DNA from: Euborellia annulipes
Taxonomy: Eukaryota > Arthropoda > Insecta > Dermaptera > Anisolabididae
Length of the DNA stretch: 64,000 nucleotides
NCBI GenBank assembly: GCA_023213315.1
Contig: JAKCPI010012712.1
Coordinates: 62,001-126,000, forward strand
Reading direction: 5' to 3'
Position 1 is the stretch's first letter. Each line of letters starts with the position of its first letter. Under the pieces are notes generated by a model. It did no database searches. It was not told the origin of the DNA and saw nothing but the letters and a program-made list of their open reading frames with translations. The translations under genes and the position numbers were made by a program. This document shows, piece after piece, positions 20,502-31,902 of this stretch.

Positions 20502-20620
20502 GAGGACAAAATTTTGATAAAATTTTGTTACTATCATTATTGAAAATAATTATATTTATGTTTTGTTTTTGTAAAAAAAAAAAAGAAAAACAATGTGGTC
20601 ATTATGCCTTCTGATATGAT
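20502..20620. repeat. duplicated host segment, empty-site copy
   Basis: Same order as 19484-19882 (gaggacaaaattttg, aaataattatatttatg, caatgtggtcattatgcc) but with no SINE. Confidence 0.7.
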
Positions 20621-20689
20621 AAAATCAAATAAATGACATCATTAACATTAATTATAATTTTTTTTCTAGGAAAATTGTTATTGCAAAAA

Positions 20690-21157
20690 AATCTGGTGTG
20701 AGTGGAAGCACAGCACACATCTGTGCTTGGAACGACAGAATTATTGTGTGGATAGTAAAATTTATAAACAGAAATATATCTTTCCTAAATGAGTACAAGA
20801 GTAAACTCGTCTTCAAACAATATTGAGGGCTAAATGAGAATATATATTTTAAAGAGAATAAAAAAAATAATTGATTTATGAATTTTAATCAAAATCGTTA
20901 AAGCGAATATTGAGAAAATCGAAAAAAAAAATAAAAAAGTACATCAGTAAAGTACTAGTACTTTTTGACCAATTTTATTCAAAAGCTTCGTGTTACGTAT
21001 CAGTGTGGTACTTAAATTAAATATAAAATTTCAACCTACTAGCTCTTTTCGTTCTTGAGATATTTTGTTAACTCACTTTCTTCAACTCAGGGACCATCAA
21101 AACGTATATTTCCGTCAAAATATATTAACATATTAATAGACAAGAGAAAGTAAAATT
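20690..21157 (+). repeat. K repeat
   Basis: Head atctggtgtgagtgg, then aatgagaatatatatttt, catcagtaaagtactagtac, ttcaacctactagctctttt, aacgtatatttccgtc and terminal agacaagagaaagtaaa. It lacks the catgtcgcgaaaacc block. Confidence 0.7.
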
Positions 21158-21179
21158 GTAACATTCATTTTTAGTAGAC

Positions 21180-22090
21180 AAATTGACAAGAATTTCCTTC
21201 TTATTTTTTTTTATTAGATACTTCATCTTTGCGAGGTCCATAGATCAAGAGAGAAAGATGATTAAATAGATATTGATATATAAATATCGGTAGTCGTTTC
21301 CGCTCCCGTTGGTTTAGAAGAAGTTCCTGTGGACGTCGTCGTCACCGCCCAAAGGAAAAAGTCATTGTCCCTCACCCACACCCAACTCGTTTTTTTTCTT
21401 TCTCTTTCTTTCTTTTACGCCTTGTGAGGTAGTATTATTTTCTTGGGCGGAAAGCAAGCAAGCAAGTAAGCTCACGGTTGACAATTCGCGGATAATCATC
21501 TCACCTAAACATCCTTGAATTGATGTATATGATTATACAAAAAAAAAAAAAAAAAAAAACTTATCTATCAAATTATAGATGACTTCTAAATGAATTTATT
21601 TTTTATTAAAAGTTATCCTTGAAATTTCTAGCAAGCGATGTTTTTGAGGGGAGGGGGGCTAAAATTGTTGTTGAGTGTTGGAGTGTTGGGAGGGTAAGAA
21701 CAATATTTTATTTTTTTTTTAAATCAGAAAATTTTTTATCTTTAAAAAGAAAATTGAGTACAAACTCTCTAAATGTTTTCTTTAATGGGTATTTAAGTTT
21801 CGATAATATATTACAAATAGCCAAAACGTTTGAAACACATATTATTTAAAAGTCCGTCTGGTGAACGGTTTTCGGATTTCAAACTAAAATTGAGAGAATG
21901 TCTATCCCTATATTTTCAATCTAAAGATGATCTGTTTTTAAGATAATAATCAAGATGAAACTATGGACCTTTAAGGGATGAATCTTTACAATCATTATTA
22001 ACATAGTTTCAACTTATTTTTGATGATACTTGCGATTATTTAACATTTAATTACTAATAATACATAACATGTATTTTTATTTTTCTCTTA
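21180..22090. other. no gene; unique block 21290-21520
   Basis: 21290-21520 has balanced unique sequence plus a pyrimidine run (21388-21413). 21540-22090 is AT-rich, with a 76-codon frame at 21619-21849 that I do not trust. Confidence 0.3.
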
Positions 22091-22203
22091 TACTGTATCT
22101 TTAAATTTAATATTGGAGGTTTTTTTTATAGCTGTGTAGTTAATGTAGTAGAAGGATAATAAAAAGAGAGAGCAGCTAGTTTTCTTTTCTTTTATTAAAC
22201 CCT

Positions 22204-22249
22204 CATTGCTGACGTTTCGGTCCTGTTTAGGGCCATCTTCAGAGCATTA
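22204..22249 (-). ncRNA. hammerhead-like motif (left arm, unit J)
   Basis: Minus strand: core CTGAAGA, extra T, stem II GGCCCT/AGGACC with one mismatch, GAAACGTC, and stem I ATGCT/AGCA (4-5 bp). The core is intact. Confidence 0.6.
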
Positions 22250-23371
22250 GGGTTGTCATTATAAATTTTAATTTCCATATTTCACCTATATTTAACATAG
22301 TTGGTCGATTTTATAACAAATATATATTATGATAAGTAGGTGAGATATTTTATAATGGTAAAGTCTGCGAGTAAAATTCTGTGACTGTTCTATCGAGTTT
22401 AGTTTATGAAAGTTCATATCGAGTTTAGTTTATGAAAGTTCATAAACTAAACTCGATAGAACAGTCACAGAATTTTACTCGCAGACTTTACCATTATAAA
22501 ATATCTCACCTACTTATCATAATAACAGTTATATACCCAAGCAGCATTTTCCGTAAGAATTACTAGCATAAAGTTTTTTTTACCTTTGGAGAGGAAAAAT
22601 GTAGTTAATTAAACTTATTTATGGAACTTTTTAGTAATAATTCCCTTTAAAGTAAATAGTACAGGAAAAATAACGTTATTTTTACTACCAAATTAAACTT
22701 CAAAGTTGTCTACCTAATGGTAATATTCATAGGTAAATATTTGGTGAAATTTACTCAAAGAATTTACTTATAAGTTTTTTTTACTCAAAAGTAAAAATGT
22801 TAGTAGCGCTGCCGTGGCAAATATTACTTTAAAATAAAAATTACTTTCAAGTAATAAAATCAAGTAGCAGCTACCACTTTGTTACGGTAAAAGTGATAAA
22901 ATTACGACGTAATTTCTGAAGTTATTTTCCCATAAAAAAAACCCTTTAATATAACCTATAAGTAAGTCTCACCTAAAATAACTTATAAAAATAACTAAAA
23001 GGTAATATTTACGACAGAATTTTACCAGAAAGTAATTTTTACGAAATGGTTATATTAGCCTAAAGGGACCTTTTGTTTAAGATATTTAGTTAAGAAAAAT
23101 GATAGACAACACTTTCTTATCAGAAAAAAAATTTTTTTTGTTATTCCTCGACATTTTATAGACTATTTTAAAGAAATTTGGTAAGATTTCTTGCAAGTGA
23201 TCGGAATGAAATAGAAGAGTTAACAAAAAATTTTTATTAGAAAAAAATTTGAAAAAATGAGCTTTAACTAACCAAGAAACATTATTTTTAGGAAAAAAAT
23301 AATTTCTAAATTATTTTAGGTCTATTATTTGACTTTGTGTCCATTTTAATTGCCAAAGGGTGTGCATTGGG

Positions 23372-23762
23372 CAGAGTTGGGTTTTATACACAATTTTGCA
23401 GTTTTATACAAAAATTGCGGATAAAACTTGTATAAAACGTATAAAATGTATTAAACGTATAAAATGTATAAAACTTGGATGCGCATGCGCAAACCCGACG
23501 AGAAAGGAAGTTCAAATAAAATTTCATTTTTCAATTATTAACATTTTGATTATATTATTCACTAATTATAAAGCAAACAACATCGTCAATGCTTTAGAAC
23601 ATTATAAAATATGAAAAGTTTTTAAGCTGTTTTTTCAGGGGGAGAGGGTTGGTTTTTTACAGTTTTATACCTTTTATACATCGGCCTAGTTTGATCCGCG
23701 ATAGTTTTATACATGTATAAAACCGTGTATTATACTCGGCGGGATAAAACTTGCCAACTCTG
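23372..23762. mobile_element. hAT-type MITE (8-bp TSD gcattggg)
   Basis: Exact TSD gcattggg (23364-23371, 23763-23770). Ends cagagttggg and ccaactctg are inverted. The interior has a tandem run of ataaaacgtataaaatgta type units (about 23426-23476). Non-autonomous. Confidence 0.8.
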
Positions 23763-23870
23763 GCATTGGGGCGACGGGAGTTAAATTTAAAAATCCTTCT
23801 CTTTTAGCCAATATTTATTAAATACAATTTATTTATTAAAATATATAAATAATATAATATTTATTAAATA

Positions 23871-23874
<4 letters not shown>

Positions 23875-23915
<41 letters not shown>

Positions 23916-23930
23916 TATATATATATAATT
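23875..23930. repeat. TA microsatellite
   Basis: More than 20 TA units with a single interruption. Confidence 0.9.
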
Positions 23931-23975
23931 TGATTATGGCGCGGCTTCGCCATCCCATCAGGGGTACGAACCTAA

Positions 23976-24764
23976 AGGGCCCCATACACGTTCAGGCCGT
24001 CCTCAAGGAAAAAGTCTCAAGGATTTCCTCGAGGATTTCCCCAAGGAAAAATTCGGACATACACGCTAGGGTTTTCCTTGAGGAAACGGGCTTGAGGATT
24101 ATCTCAAGACCAACACACTAGTTCTCTTTTGACAGTTCTTGTAATCATTTGTAGAATTTTTTTAGTATGTTTTCATAGTCAGATAAAATTATTATAAATA
24201 ATTAATAATAATAATTATTATTATAATAATAAAAATTATTATATTTTAAATTAAAATTTAATAATAGAAACATTCTAATTAAATTAATCTAATTAATATA
24301 GATACCTTTTAAGCCAAAACAAAAAAAATATATTTTATAATTTTAATTATTTATAATAATTTTATTTATTATATTTTATTATTTATATTTATTTTAAAGT
24401 CTTTTTCGGCATTTAATTCGTATTTATTTCAAATGATTTGTAGTCAATTCAAATGAAATAAATATTTCTCGCTTAGGTCGGGAATAATCTCTTTTCTCTG
24501 AGTCATGGATCACGAGCTATTTGAAATATTCCAAATACATATTTTAAAATTACCGCCTGAGGCCGCCTGAATTGGCCATACACGCAGCGATAAACTGACA
24601 GAAATCCGGCCTCGAGGAAAATATTATTGAAATTCAATCAGGATTTTTTGGCCTCGAGGCCGCCCTTTGGCCTCGAGGCCGCTACCACACACGTTGAGGA
24701 TTTCCTCGAGGCCAGCCCTATTCCGGCCGGGCCTTGAGGAAAACCGGATGGTGTATGGGGGCCT
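23976..24764. mobile_element. Harbinger-type non-autonomous element (TSD TAA)
   Basis: Ends agggccccatacac and its near-complement (gtgtatgggggcct) are flanked by taa on both sides (23973-23975, 24765-24767), as in PIF/Harbinger elements. Subterminal regions carry many copies of a tcctcgagg / cctcaaggaaa motif in both orientations (24001-24090 and 24600-24740). No transposase. Confidence 0.65.
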
Positions 24765-24779
24765 TAAGCAATCTTTGTG

Positions 24780-25860
24780 AATGTAATCTGATAAATTAGT
24801 GGTAAATTCCCCCTGGCTTTTATCTGAATTTATAAATAAATAATTTTATACTTCGTTATTTATATTTATAAATTAAATCCTAACCCCTGAAATTTTTTTT
24901 TTTAGTGATTAAAGTTCTGTGTCTGCCATTTCGAAAATATTTCAAAATATACCTTTTCTTGAGAGAATTTTTCGACTTATAGGTGAATAAAGCAACTATA
25001 AAGTGTATAAGAGACGTTTTTGAATCGTTACGCTGACTTTTAAGTCATTTTTTCATAGTAATATTTGTCACTGTAGAGTAAAAATGTCTCTTCAGTATTT
25101 TTTTAAGGAATTCTTACTATAAAAATAGTCAAAATGACTTAAAAGTGAAAAATAATACTTTAAAGTAATATTTAAATAAAGATGTCGTATTGTATAATGG
25201 TTAAATAATAATAACCTCCCAATTAATGAAATAAACAATAATTTTGGATAAATAAAGACCATTACTTACAAACTTATGTAAATTTGTACCTACCAAAATA
25301 ATTAAACATGATTATTAGCCGTTTTTTTTGAAAATGTTGGTTTTATTTATTTTGACATTTATAAAAAAATATTCGTAAAACTACATATTTGTTAGGGCGC
25401 ACAATTTTATACGAAGTATAATCATTATATTTATCAAAAAAATTTCGAGCGTTTGTATTTTCTTCCAATCCATGTCCTCTTTCGCCTGTGAATAAAATTT
25501 AACATTTTTCGGCCATCTTCTTTTACCATTAAAATAGACATATTTCTTGATAAACTTGCATGATGCCATTTCTTTAAAATAATTTCCGAATATAAACGAA
25601 TGGAAAGCCGAGGTTCAACTAACGAATAATTGGGAAAAATTACCAAACCTTCACGTAACCATTATGTACCTATTACGAATCTGTAACGTGATTATTACCG
25701 TTCCAGCTAAAGTTTTTGTGTGGTAAAAAAGACCACAATCCTATTCCCCACTTTGGGAATTATCCAGTATTCATACCGAAATAAATACGTTGCGCTCTCT
25801 GGTAAAAATTACTTTGAAGTTAACTTCAAGGTAACAGTGTAGTCATTTAAACTTTAAATG
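24780..25860. other. remaining interior of the 3.3-kb TIR element
   Basis: AT-rich. Overlapping minus-strand frames at 25381-25646 have no recognised domain. gtaaaaattactttgaagtt near the right end (25801) echoes the left subterminal region. Confidence 0.4.
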
Positions 25861-25941
25861 CTGCTTGGGTATTGTTATAAAATCGACCAACTATGTTAAA
25901 TATAGGTGAAATATGGAAATTAAAATTTATAATGACAACCC

Positions 25942-25987
25942 TAATGCTCTGAAGATGGCCCTAAACAGGACAGAAACGTCAGCAATG
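25942..25987 (+). ncRNA. hammerhead-like motif (right arm, unit J)
   Basis: CTGAAGA (25949-25955), stem II GGCCCT/AGGACA and GAAACGTC are present, with stem I AGCA/TGCT. One base of stem II next to GAAA is changed (C to A). Confidence 0.6.
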
Positions 25988-26029
25988 AAGGTTTAATAAA
26001 AGAAAAGAAAACTAGCTGTTGTATCTTTA

Positions 26030-26430
26030 AATGTGTATGTTTAGTATTATTACTATTTTTTTTTAACCACTGCTTGGTCAGTTTCAAAAATCAGAAATTA
26101 TGTGAAAATGTTAAATTTATTTTATTGCGCTATAAAACGTATTAGCCGCAATTTTTTCGTCGCGTTATTCGAATTAGCGTTTTTCGGGAGTCCACCGTAC
26201 TAGGGAAAAAATATGTCCAATTTTTTTCATGTTTTGGAAATATTTCATAACAAAAAGAAAATGACGATAATTCTTTAAAAAAAAATAATAATAATAATAT
26301 TATTTAAAGATGAATATATCTTGTTAATATTTTAATTTGACAACCGGTTTGTTGTCAAAAAAAAAAAAATTATAAAAGGATAAAGTGAATAAAAAAAAAA
26401 GAGATAAATTATTCTCATTATTATTGATTA
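26030..26430. other. AT-rich, no gene
   Basis: Nothing recognised apart from A-runs. Confidence 0.3.
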
Positions 26431-26446
26431 CAAACATCTAAAGAAT

Positions 26447-26612
26447 ACAATTTTTTCTGTACTGTGAGTATTAACTATCATCACTATTGGAGTTTTGTTC
26501 ATAACAATATCTAATAAAATTTTTGTTGTGGCCACAGGTTCCGAAGAAGAGCGTGATTGGCGTTCGAAACGTCGACAGAAAAAATTGTTTTCTATTTTCC
26601 TTGGCTGACTCC
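26447..26612 (+). mobile_element. short hammerhead-bearing element (13-bp TSD)
   Basis: Exact TSD acatctaaagaat (26434-26446 and 26613-26625). It has one full arm and only a stub of the inverted arm (acaattttttctgt against acagaaaaaattgt), so it looks like a truncated version of the palindromic units. It ends with tccttggctgac, like units D and F. Confidence 0.7.
26532..26580 (+). ncRNA. hammerhead-like motif
   Basis: Core CCGAAGA (U4 changed to C, as in unit B) at 26541-26547, extra A, stem II with central pairs, GAAACGTC (26566-26573), then GACAG. Stem I is only about 3 bp. Confidence 0.45.
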
Positions 26613-26654
26613 ACATCTAAAGAATTTTCAATGACAATTACCTGTAAAATAAAA

Positions 26655-26775
26655 TAGTTCTTGTGCCTGTAGTCCTGGATTCGGTTCCCGGCCAAAGCGA
26701 GAAAATTAAACTGGCCATCAATCATTTGAAATAAATAGAGATGGGGTCTAAAGATGCCTAAAAAACCAATTGAAT
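26655..26775 (+). repeat. tRNA-type SINE family B
   Basis: Box-B-like ggattcggttcccgg, then catttgaaataaatagagat, then a shortened domain (gtctaaagatgcc). Truncated at both ends. Confidence 0.5.
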
Positions 26776-26779
26776 GCAA

Positions 26780-27490
26780 ACGACAACAAGATTACGTTAC
26801 TATATTTAGTTTAAGGTTAAATATTTTCCTTATTTTTTTATCAATACAATTTCAATTAAGATGATTGAGATAAAATTTTTTAATATAAGAGATAATATTA
26901 TTTTTTTTTAGAAAGAGTGAAAAAAATAGCCAACTGATATCATTTAATTAATTTCAACGTTTTTCTCTTCGTCAAGAAGTGTATTCACGTATGTAATAAT
27001 AATTCTATTTTTCCATGGAATTAATTACAGTAACTCGTAAAGGTTATACAAGTTTAAGAATTAATTATATTAGATAGACGTTACTAATAACACGCAAAGT
27101 ATTTTATTTGTAAAATCTCATCTTTTTATCAATTGTCATTTGCATGATTATCGACCTCGGATTTTCGGGTGCACTAGCCACTCGGGTCGGGCGTGGTCCT
27201 TACTTACTAACTGGTCCTCTCTCTCTTGTCTGGTCACGCGAACTCTCTCTCCTTTTTCCTTCGCCCTAACGCCCTTCGGCATACAGGGATGGCCATTAGG
27301 CTCTGGCCACCAGATTGATGGCCAGCAAATAACAGTCTCATGGCAATAAAACTAATTTGCCAGGGCAAAGGGGGGAGAGAGAGAGAGAATAAAATAGGGA
27401 ATTACCTCAAAAAAAAAAGAACGATAGAGAAAGATGAAATAAAGTTAAGAAATTATTAATAATTCTGAAAAAAAATTAGCAAGATTTAAT
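26780..27490. other. no gene; unique block 27130-27340
   Basis: 27130-27340 is unique and balanced (gcgtggtccttacttac, cataccctt-type tracts) with CT and GA runs next to it (27215-27250, 27374-27388). A 69-codon frame there is not convincing. Confidence 0.3.
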
Positions 27491-27499
27491 TTATAGTGT

Positions 27500-27660
27500 G
27501 TCCTCGGGCTTTGGTGTAGTGGTTAGTGTGCTGGACAATTGTACATACCAAGGGTCGCGGGTTCGCATCCCGTCCCAGGCGACAAAATTGAATTGAAATA
27601 AATAGGGACGGGGTCTAAACGGCCGAAAAGACCTTAAACGAATTAAAAAGAATAAAAAAA
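27500..27660 (+). repeat. tRNA-derived SINE, family B (best copy)
   Basis: Box A tggtgtagtggttagtgtg and box B gggttcgcatccc are well kept; then gaaataaatagggacggg and a shortened domain aaacggccgaaaagac. Short A-rich tail. Not a tRNA gene: no cloverleaf can be closed and the sequence continues into the SINE body. Confidence 0.75.
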
Positions 27661-27664
27661 AAGA

Positions 27665-28270
27665 AAGATTTTAGTGTAATCAGAGAAATTTTATCATATC
27701 TTAGTTCAATTTTTTCAATTTATATAATTTACCCTTTATCTTTATTTTTCAGGGAGAACAACTACAGTCGAATTTTGGTCGTAGTCAGTTGTAGAATGAT
27801 GGAAATTTGGACGAACGATACAGACGATTCCATCCCTTTCTCAAAATGAAATAAATTTGAAAGAATATAAAATGTTTTATAATTTTTATTGAGTTGATTA
27901 TGATTATTATATTTGTTTCTCTATATATTTTTTTTTTTTTTTTTTTGAGATTTCGAGGGGGGTTTGAACCCCTTTATCACACCCCCTCCCTCTGACTACG
28001 ACCCTGAATCGAAATAATTGTAGAATTATTAAATCAACAGTGAAAATTTCAAAGATTATTCCTTTATATGCTTCGAGATTTCTGATTCCAGAGATGACTA
28101 CAGAGAGACGGAAGAGACAGTGGCAATGTTTTGAAAATGGGATTTGAACCCGTATATAGTATAGTTATCAAGTTTAAAAAATGAAAATATTTTTTCACCG
28201 ATGTAAAACGTGGGTTCGAATCCAGCGAGTGCCTCATTTTTTCTGTTCACGCGGTAATGATTTTTAAATA
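27665..28270. other. no gene; two tRNA-like boxes
   Basis: Mostly AT-rich. Around 28138-28240 gggatttgaacccg (minus-type) and gtgggttcgaatcc (plus-type) look like box B sequences of two degraded tRNA-derived repeats. No complete tRNA fold is seen. Confidence 0.3.
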
Positions 28271-28280
28271 AGCCTGGATC

Positions 28281-28536
28281 CAAGGGCGGATACAAGGGGG
28301 GTAATTACTCCCCCCCCAAGATTTGAAAAAAATACCCTTTTTTCGCAAAAAATTTATTTTGAATGTAAAATTTTAAAAATTAATACTTAAAAATTTGATT
28401 TGTATTTATATTCTGGCAAACAAGCACAGAATGCGCCTTTAAATTACCGGAATTAAGAAAAAATAGTGTGCTGTGCGACGAGTCACACCAGATTACCCCC
28501 CCCCCCCCCCGAGAAACACCTCTGGATCCGCCCTTG
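28281..28536. mobile_element. hAT-type MITE, caagggcgg family (TSD cctggatc)
   Basis: Exact 8-bp TSD cctggatc (28273-28280, 28537-28544). Ends caagggcggat and its complement. Inside are inverted C/G runs and a segment similar to the K-repeat head (agtcacaccagatta). Sister copies lie at 32301 and 62715. Confidence 0.85.
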
Positions 28537-28549
28537 CCTGGATCTTACA

Positions 28550-29475
28550 TAAAGCATTCGTTGAATACTATTTCAATATTTCTTTAATAAGAGAAGATAA
28601 AATAATTTACTTTTTCTAATTAATAATAATAATCCTTGAGAGAATTTAATGTCGTCTTGCATGCATCCTATTGCAATAAAGACCTCGGCCTGCATTCATT
28701 CCATTCCTTTTTGTGTTTTGTCCTCCTCAGCTCTATTTATAATTTCCTTTTCTTCTTTTCGCCTTTTATTTATTTTTCTTTCTCCCTCCCACGCTTATTT
28801 CTCCTCATTCATTTCATTTCCTAATATATACATAAAACAAGCAAGCCATGGAGAGTTGATTGAGGCAACCATGCGAGCGAATAGTCTATAATTTCAATAA
28901 TTGTCCAATAAATAATAACGAGATGATTAGTTTAACATGAATTCACACCAAAAACTATATAATTATTATAAAAAGAGTTAACAGTTTACCTTAGTGGGCT
29001 AATAACAATTTAATGGGGGGTGAGAGGGTGTCTATTCTTAAAATAAAGAATCATTGAACTCGTCAGAATATTTCAATTAAAAAGATGCACGAATATTTGG
29101 GGGCCTTTAGCCACCTAGCCAGCCACTAATAGCCGTGTTTCCATTATCTAAATGACAGAATGTTATCGAGTTACATTTGTATGATTAGCGCGCGCATCTG
29201 CGTTCTTGTTCTAGTCGTCTGTCTGTCTGTCTGTCTGTCCATGTATGTCTGTGTGTGTGTAGAAAACAGGCGGCGGCGCCTTTTGCTTTCTACTTCTATC
29301 TATCTACCTGCTGTGGCCTTTTGCTCGAATTATTTAACAAACTATCTAAATTAACTTTTTTTTTTTCTCTTTCTTGATATATGCCCCAACATCATCGTCA
29401 TCTGAACATCAATAACAGAAAATTGTTGAAATCTTAATTATAAATTATGTTTGGTTTAAAATGTTAACCAAATAA
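28550..29475. other. no gene
   Basis: Pyrimidine-rich stretch (28680-28830) producing open frames by composition, a GTCT run (about 29215-29240), and AT-rich DNA. Confidence 0.3.
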
Positions 29476-29479
29476 TTTA

Positions 29480-29639
29480 AACTAAGCTTAACACAGATTC
29501 CAGGTTTAGGTAGATGGATTTAGCAGTTTATAATAAGGAAAAACACAATTTTTCTCTTATTCTTTATTAAAATTTATCGGCCATTATAAACTGCTAAATC
29601 CATCTACCTAAATCTGAAATCTGTGTTAAGCTTAGTTTG
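29480..29639. repeat. near-perfect palindrome, arms 56 bp
   Basis: Arms 29480-29535 and 29584-29639 are complementary with about three differences, separated by a 48-bp AT-rich loop. No hammerhead core is visible and no TSD was found. It could be a foldback element. Confidence 0.8.
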
Positions 29640-29644
29640 AATCA

Positions 29645-31380
29645 ATCCTGGTTTGAGATCCTATGAAATCAAACAATTGAATATTTATGTTCGTTTGCGC
29701 AAACACATCTTAGATCTTAAGCTCGTCTTACAAAGGAATTTGAAATCAGGGCCTAAGACTCTATTTGTGCCTAAACGAATAAATAATAACAATAAGATAT
29801 ATTTATTTCAAAAAATTCTAAATATAAATAGTTGAATAGGTAGTTAATCTCTGTTGAGAGATGTGAAAATAAAAAAAAAAACCTAAACAATAATAAATAG
29901 TAAATTCGAATTATTCTGAGTAAAATTTATTTTTACTCACAAACCTCTTACCCGAAATATATGAAACAGTCGTCATTTGACCCCATTCAGATTTCGTTCA
30001 TTAGTTAAATTGTTTGGTAAGGCGAACCTCTGACCCCAAGAACAAGAGGCGAGTACTCTACCATTGTTTTACAGCCCAAGAACTAAAATAGAAATATAAT
30101 GTAATATGATTTGAAGACCGAAACGTTTCCCAACTTCGCTCTATTTTATATTTATTATAAATGCTAATAGCGCATTTTAATTTTTTAATTTCTTTAAAAG
30201 GTTGATTTTTTTTCTTTAAAATTATACAAATTAATTAAGAGAAATGTGTATATATATATGTCATGAGAAAGAGACAAATAGCACCGGAAATGTCATTAGA
30301 AGATTTAATCTTTAAAAAAAAAAAAATTAAAAATTCCAGTATTTTAAAATAAACTACTTTAATATATATTTTTTTTTCTTTAACGTGATTCTATTTTTAC
30401 CAACTTTTTTGAGTCCATCTTTTTTTTTTCTTTCGAAGATGTATCGTTCGTTGTTAAGAAATGTGAAATGGTCTGGTTGAGAGGGGGGGGGGAGGGTCGA
30501 GGGACTGACTGACTGACTGACTCCTGGCTCGTGTCACCACGAGCCAAGGGGTTGTTATATTTCCGTCTTGGGGCCTGACACCCTTCATCCCCCTCGACCT
30601 GAAGACGACGACGGCGATAAGGGCATCGTCGCCACCGTCGACACCATTGGTATATATAGGACAACGAACCAACCACACGACCAAAAATGGCCTGCCTGGT
30701 GCGGGAGGTGACATCTCGAAAATAACCATGGCTGGCAAGAAGAGTTGTGTTTTAGTTTTGGTTTACGATCGATGATGTTGATGAGGTCAACCCTTAACGG
30801 GACATTATGTTGCTTCAAGGTCTCTATGTTTGTCCATCCCACGCGACCATGACCATTTCAATATAAAGAGCATGATTAATTGAAAGCTTTTTACTCTTTT
30901 ATGTAGACGAAAATAAACAATTTCGTTTGAAATTAACAAAATAACTAGCGACAAACGTTCTACTCCTTTGGCATTGCTTAACAAAAACGACTTAGGGCCG
31001 GTTGCTTTACTTCTAGCTATCTCTCGGATAAGCTGACTTTCAAATCTTGAAGTTTTAGTTAAGTTAATCATATGATTAAATAACAGTCAAGATGGTTGGT
31101 TAGTTAGCTAAGACCCAAAGTTCGGTATAAAGCTTAAGGTGTGAAATTAGAAATACAAGCCACAATTATTTTAATTTTTAATAATTTTTTTCAAATTGCT
31201 AACTTCACAAAATTTTTCTTTTATCTCATATAGCTAATTATTTGTGAAAATACTCATTTTTTTTTAACTCGAAGGATAAGCGCGTTCTTATTTACTATAT
31301 CGATTATTTGTTTGCTAATTGACTAGAACTGAAGCAACCAGCACTTATTGGTTATTTCTCTCCTCTCTGATCTGTGAGTC
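29645..31380. other. no gene; unique block 30470-30860
   Basis: 30470-30860 is unique and GC-richer; three overlapping minus-strand frames cover it in different frames and none has a domain, so this is probably non-coding. A TATA-like tatatatagg is at about 30650. A minus-oriented tRNA-like remnant (aagaacaagaggcgagtac) is near 30040. Confidence 0.3.
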
Positions 31381-31387
31381 TCTTTTT

Positions 31388-31435
31388 TTTAATACCACTC
31401 AAGTGACATTTCGGTTTTAAGTTGAGACCATCTGT
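31388..31435 (-). repeat. decayed hammerhead-unit fragment
   Basis: Minus strand has CTACAGATGG...ACCGAAATGTC in the right order, with core changes expected to abolish activity. No partner arm is found. Confidence 0.3.
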
Positions 31436-31746
31436 AGGCTCTCATGTCAAAAAATTATAGTACAATCTTATACCAGTTGGAAATATATTATTCTATGACA
31501 GTAGAAACTTTCTTGATAAGTATAGAGACCAAGAGTTACACCGGCTCCTTTTCCTCAGATCGCTAAGCTTCAGTTTCAATCATGATTTTCAATATTAACC
31601 TCCACCCCTAGAGAATAGAGCCGTGAAGTTAGACAACCAGAGTGTTTAGAAAATAAATAAACTTTTTTTAATATTGCAGTGGAAATACTACAAGACAACA
31701 CCCATTAAAAAGAATTTGATTTTCGTTTTAACTGTTTATTTGTAAA

Positions 31747-31792
31747 AATTACAACGTTTCGACCACTCATTCTGTGACCTTCTTCAAGTAAT
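31747..31792 (-). ncRNA. hammerhead-like motif (left arm, unit N)
   Basis: Minus strand: stem I ATTAC/GTAAT, core TTGAAGA (C3 changed), stem II GGTCAC/GTGGTC, GAAACGTT. The triplet is GTT rather than GTC. Confidence 0.45.
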
Positions 31793-31902
31793 ATTCGGCT
31801 AAGATTACAAAGGTTGTTATATCTCATTTTGAATGAGATTGTCTTAAAAATGAAATCAAAATGAGATTGTCACAGATGTAACAACCTTTGTAATCTTAGC
31901 TG

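Larger units (their letters stand above)
22534..25871. mobile_element. 3.3-kb TIR element (tacccaagcagcattt ends), no transposase found
   Basis: Terminal inverted repeats tacccaagcagcattt (22534) and its complement (ending 25871) bound a unit sitting inside the right arm of unit J. Flanks cagttata and ttgttata match at 6 of 8 positions and could be an old TSD. Near both ends the sequence is rich in gtaattttta / taaaaattac-type motifs in opposite orientations. Superfamily is not assigned. Several small frames inside are not convincing genes. Confidence 0.6.
22107..26019. mobile_element. palindromic hammerhead-bearing element, unit J, split by younger transposons
   Basis: Direct repeats tgtatctttaaat (22094-22106 and 26020-26032) flank the whole unit. 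A 67-bp tail precedes the palindrome, whose outer arm begins agctagttttcttttctttt (22174) and closes with its complement ending at 26017. The left half-palindrome turns at about 22425; the right arm runs to 22533, is interrupted by 3.3 kb, and resumes at 25872. Architecture equals units D and I. Confidence 0.75.

Noticed and set aside
27505..27590. tRNA gene (good A and B boxes)
   Set aside because: No closable cloverleaf; the sequence continues into a SINE body, and similar heads recur many times.
30380..31071. Four overlapping minus-strand frames
   Set aside because: Mutually overlapping in different frames, no domain; more likely unique non-coding DNA.
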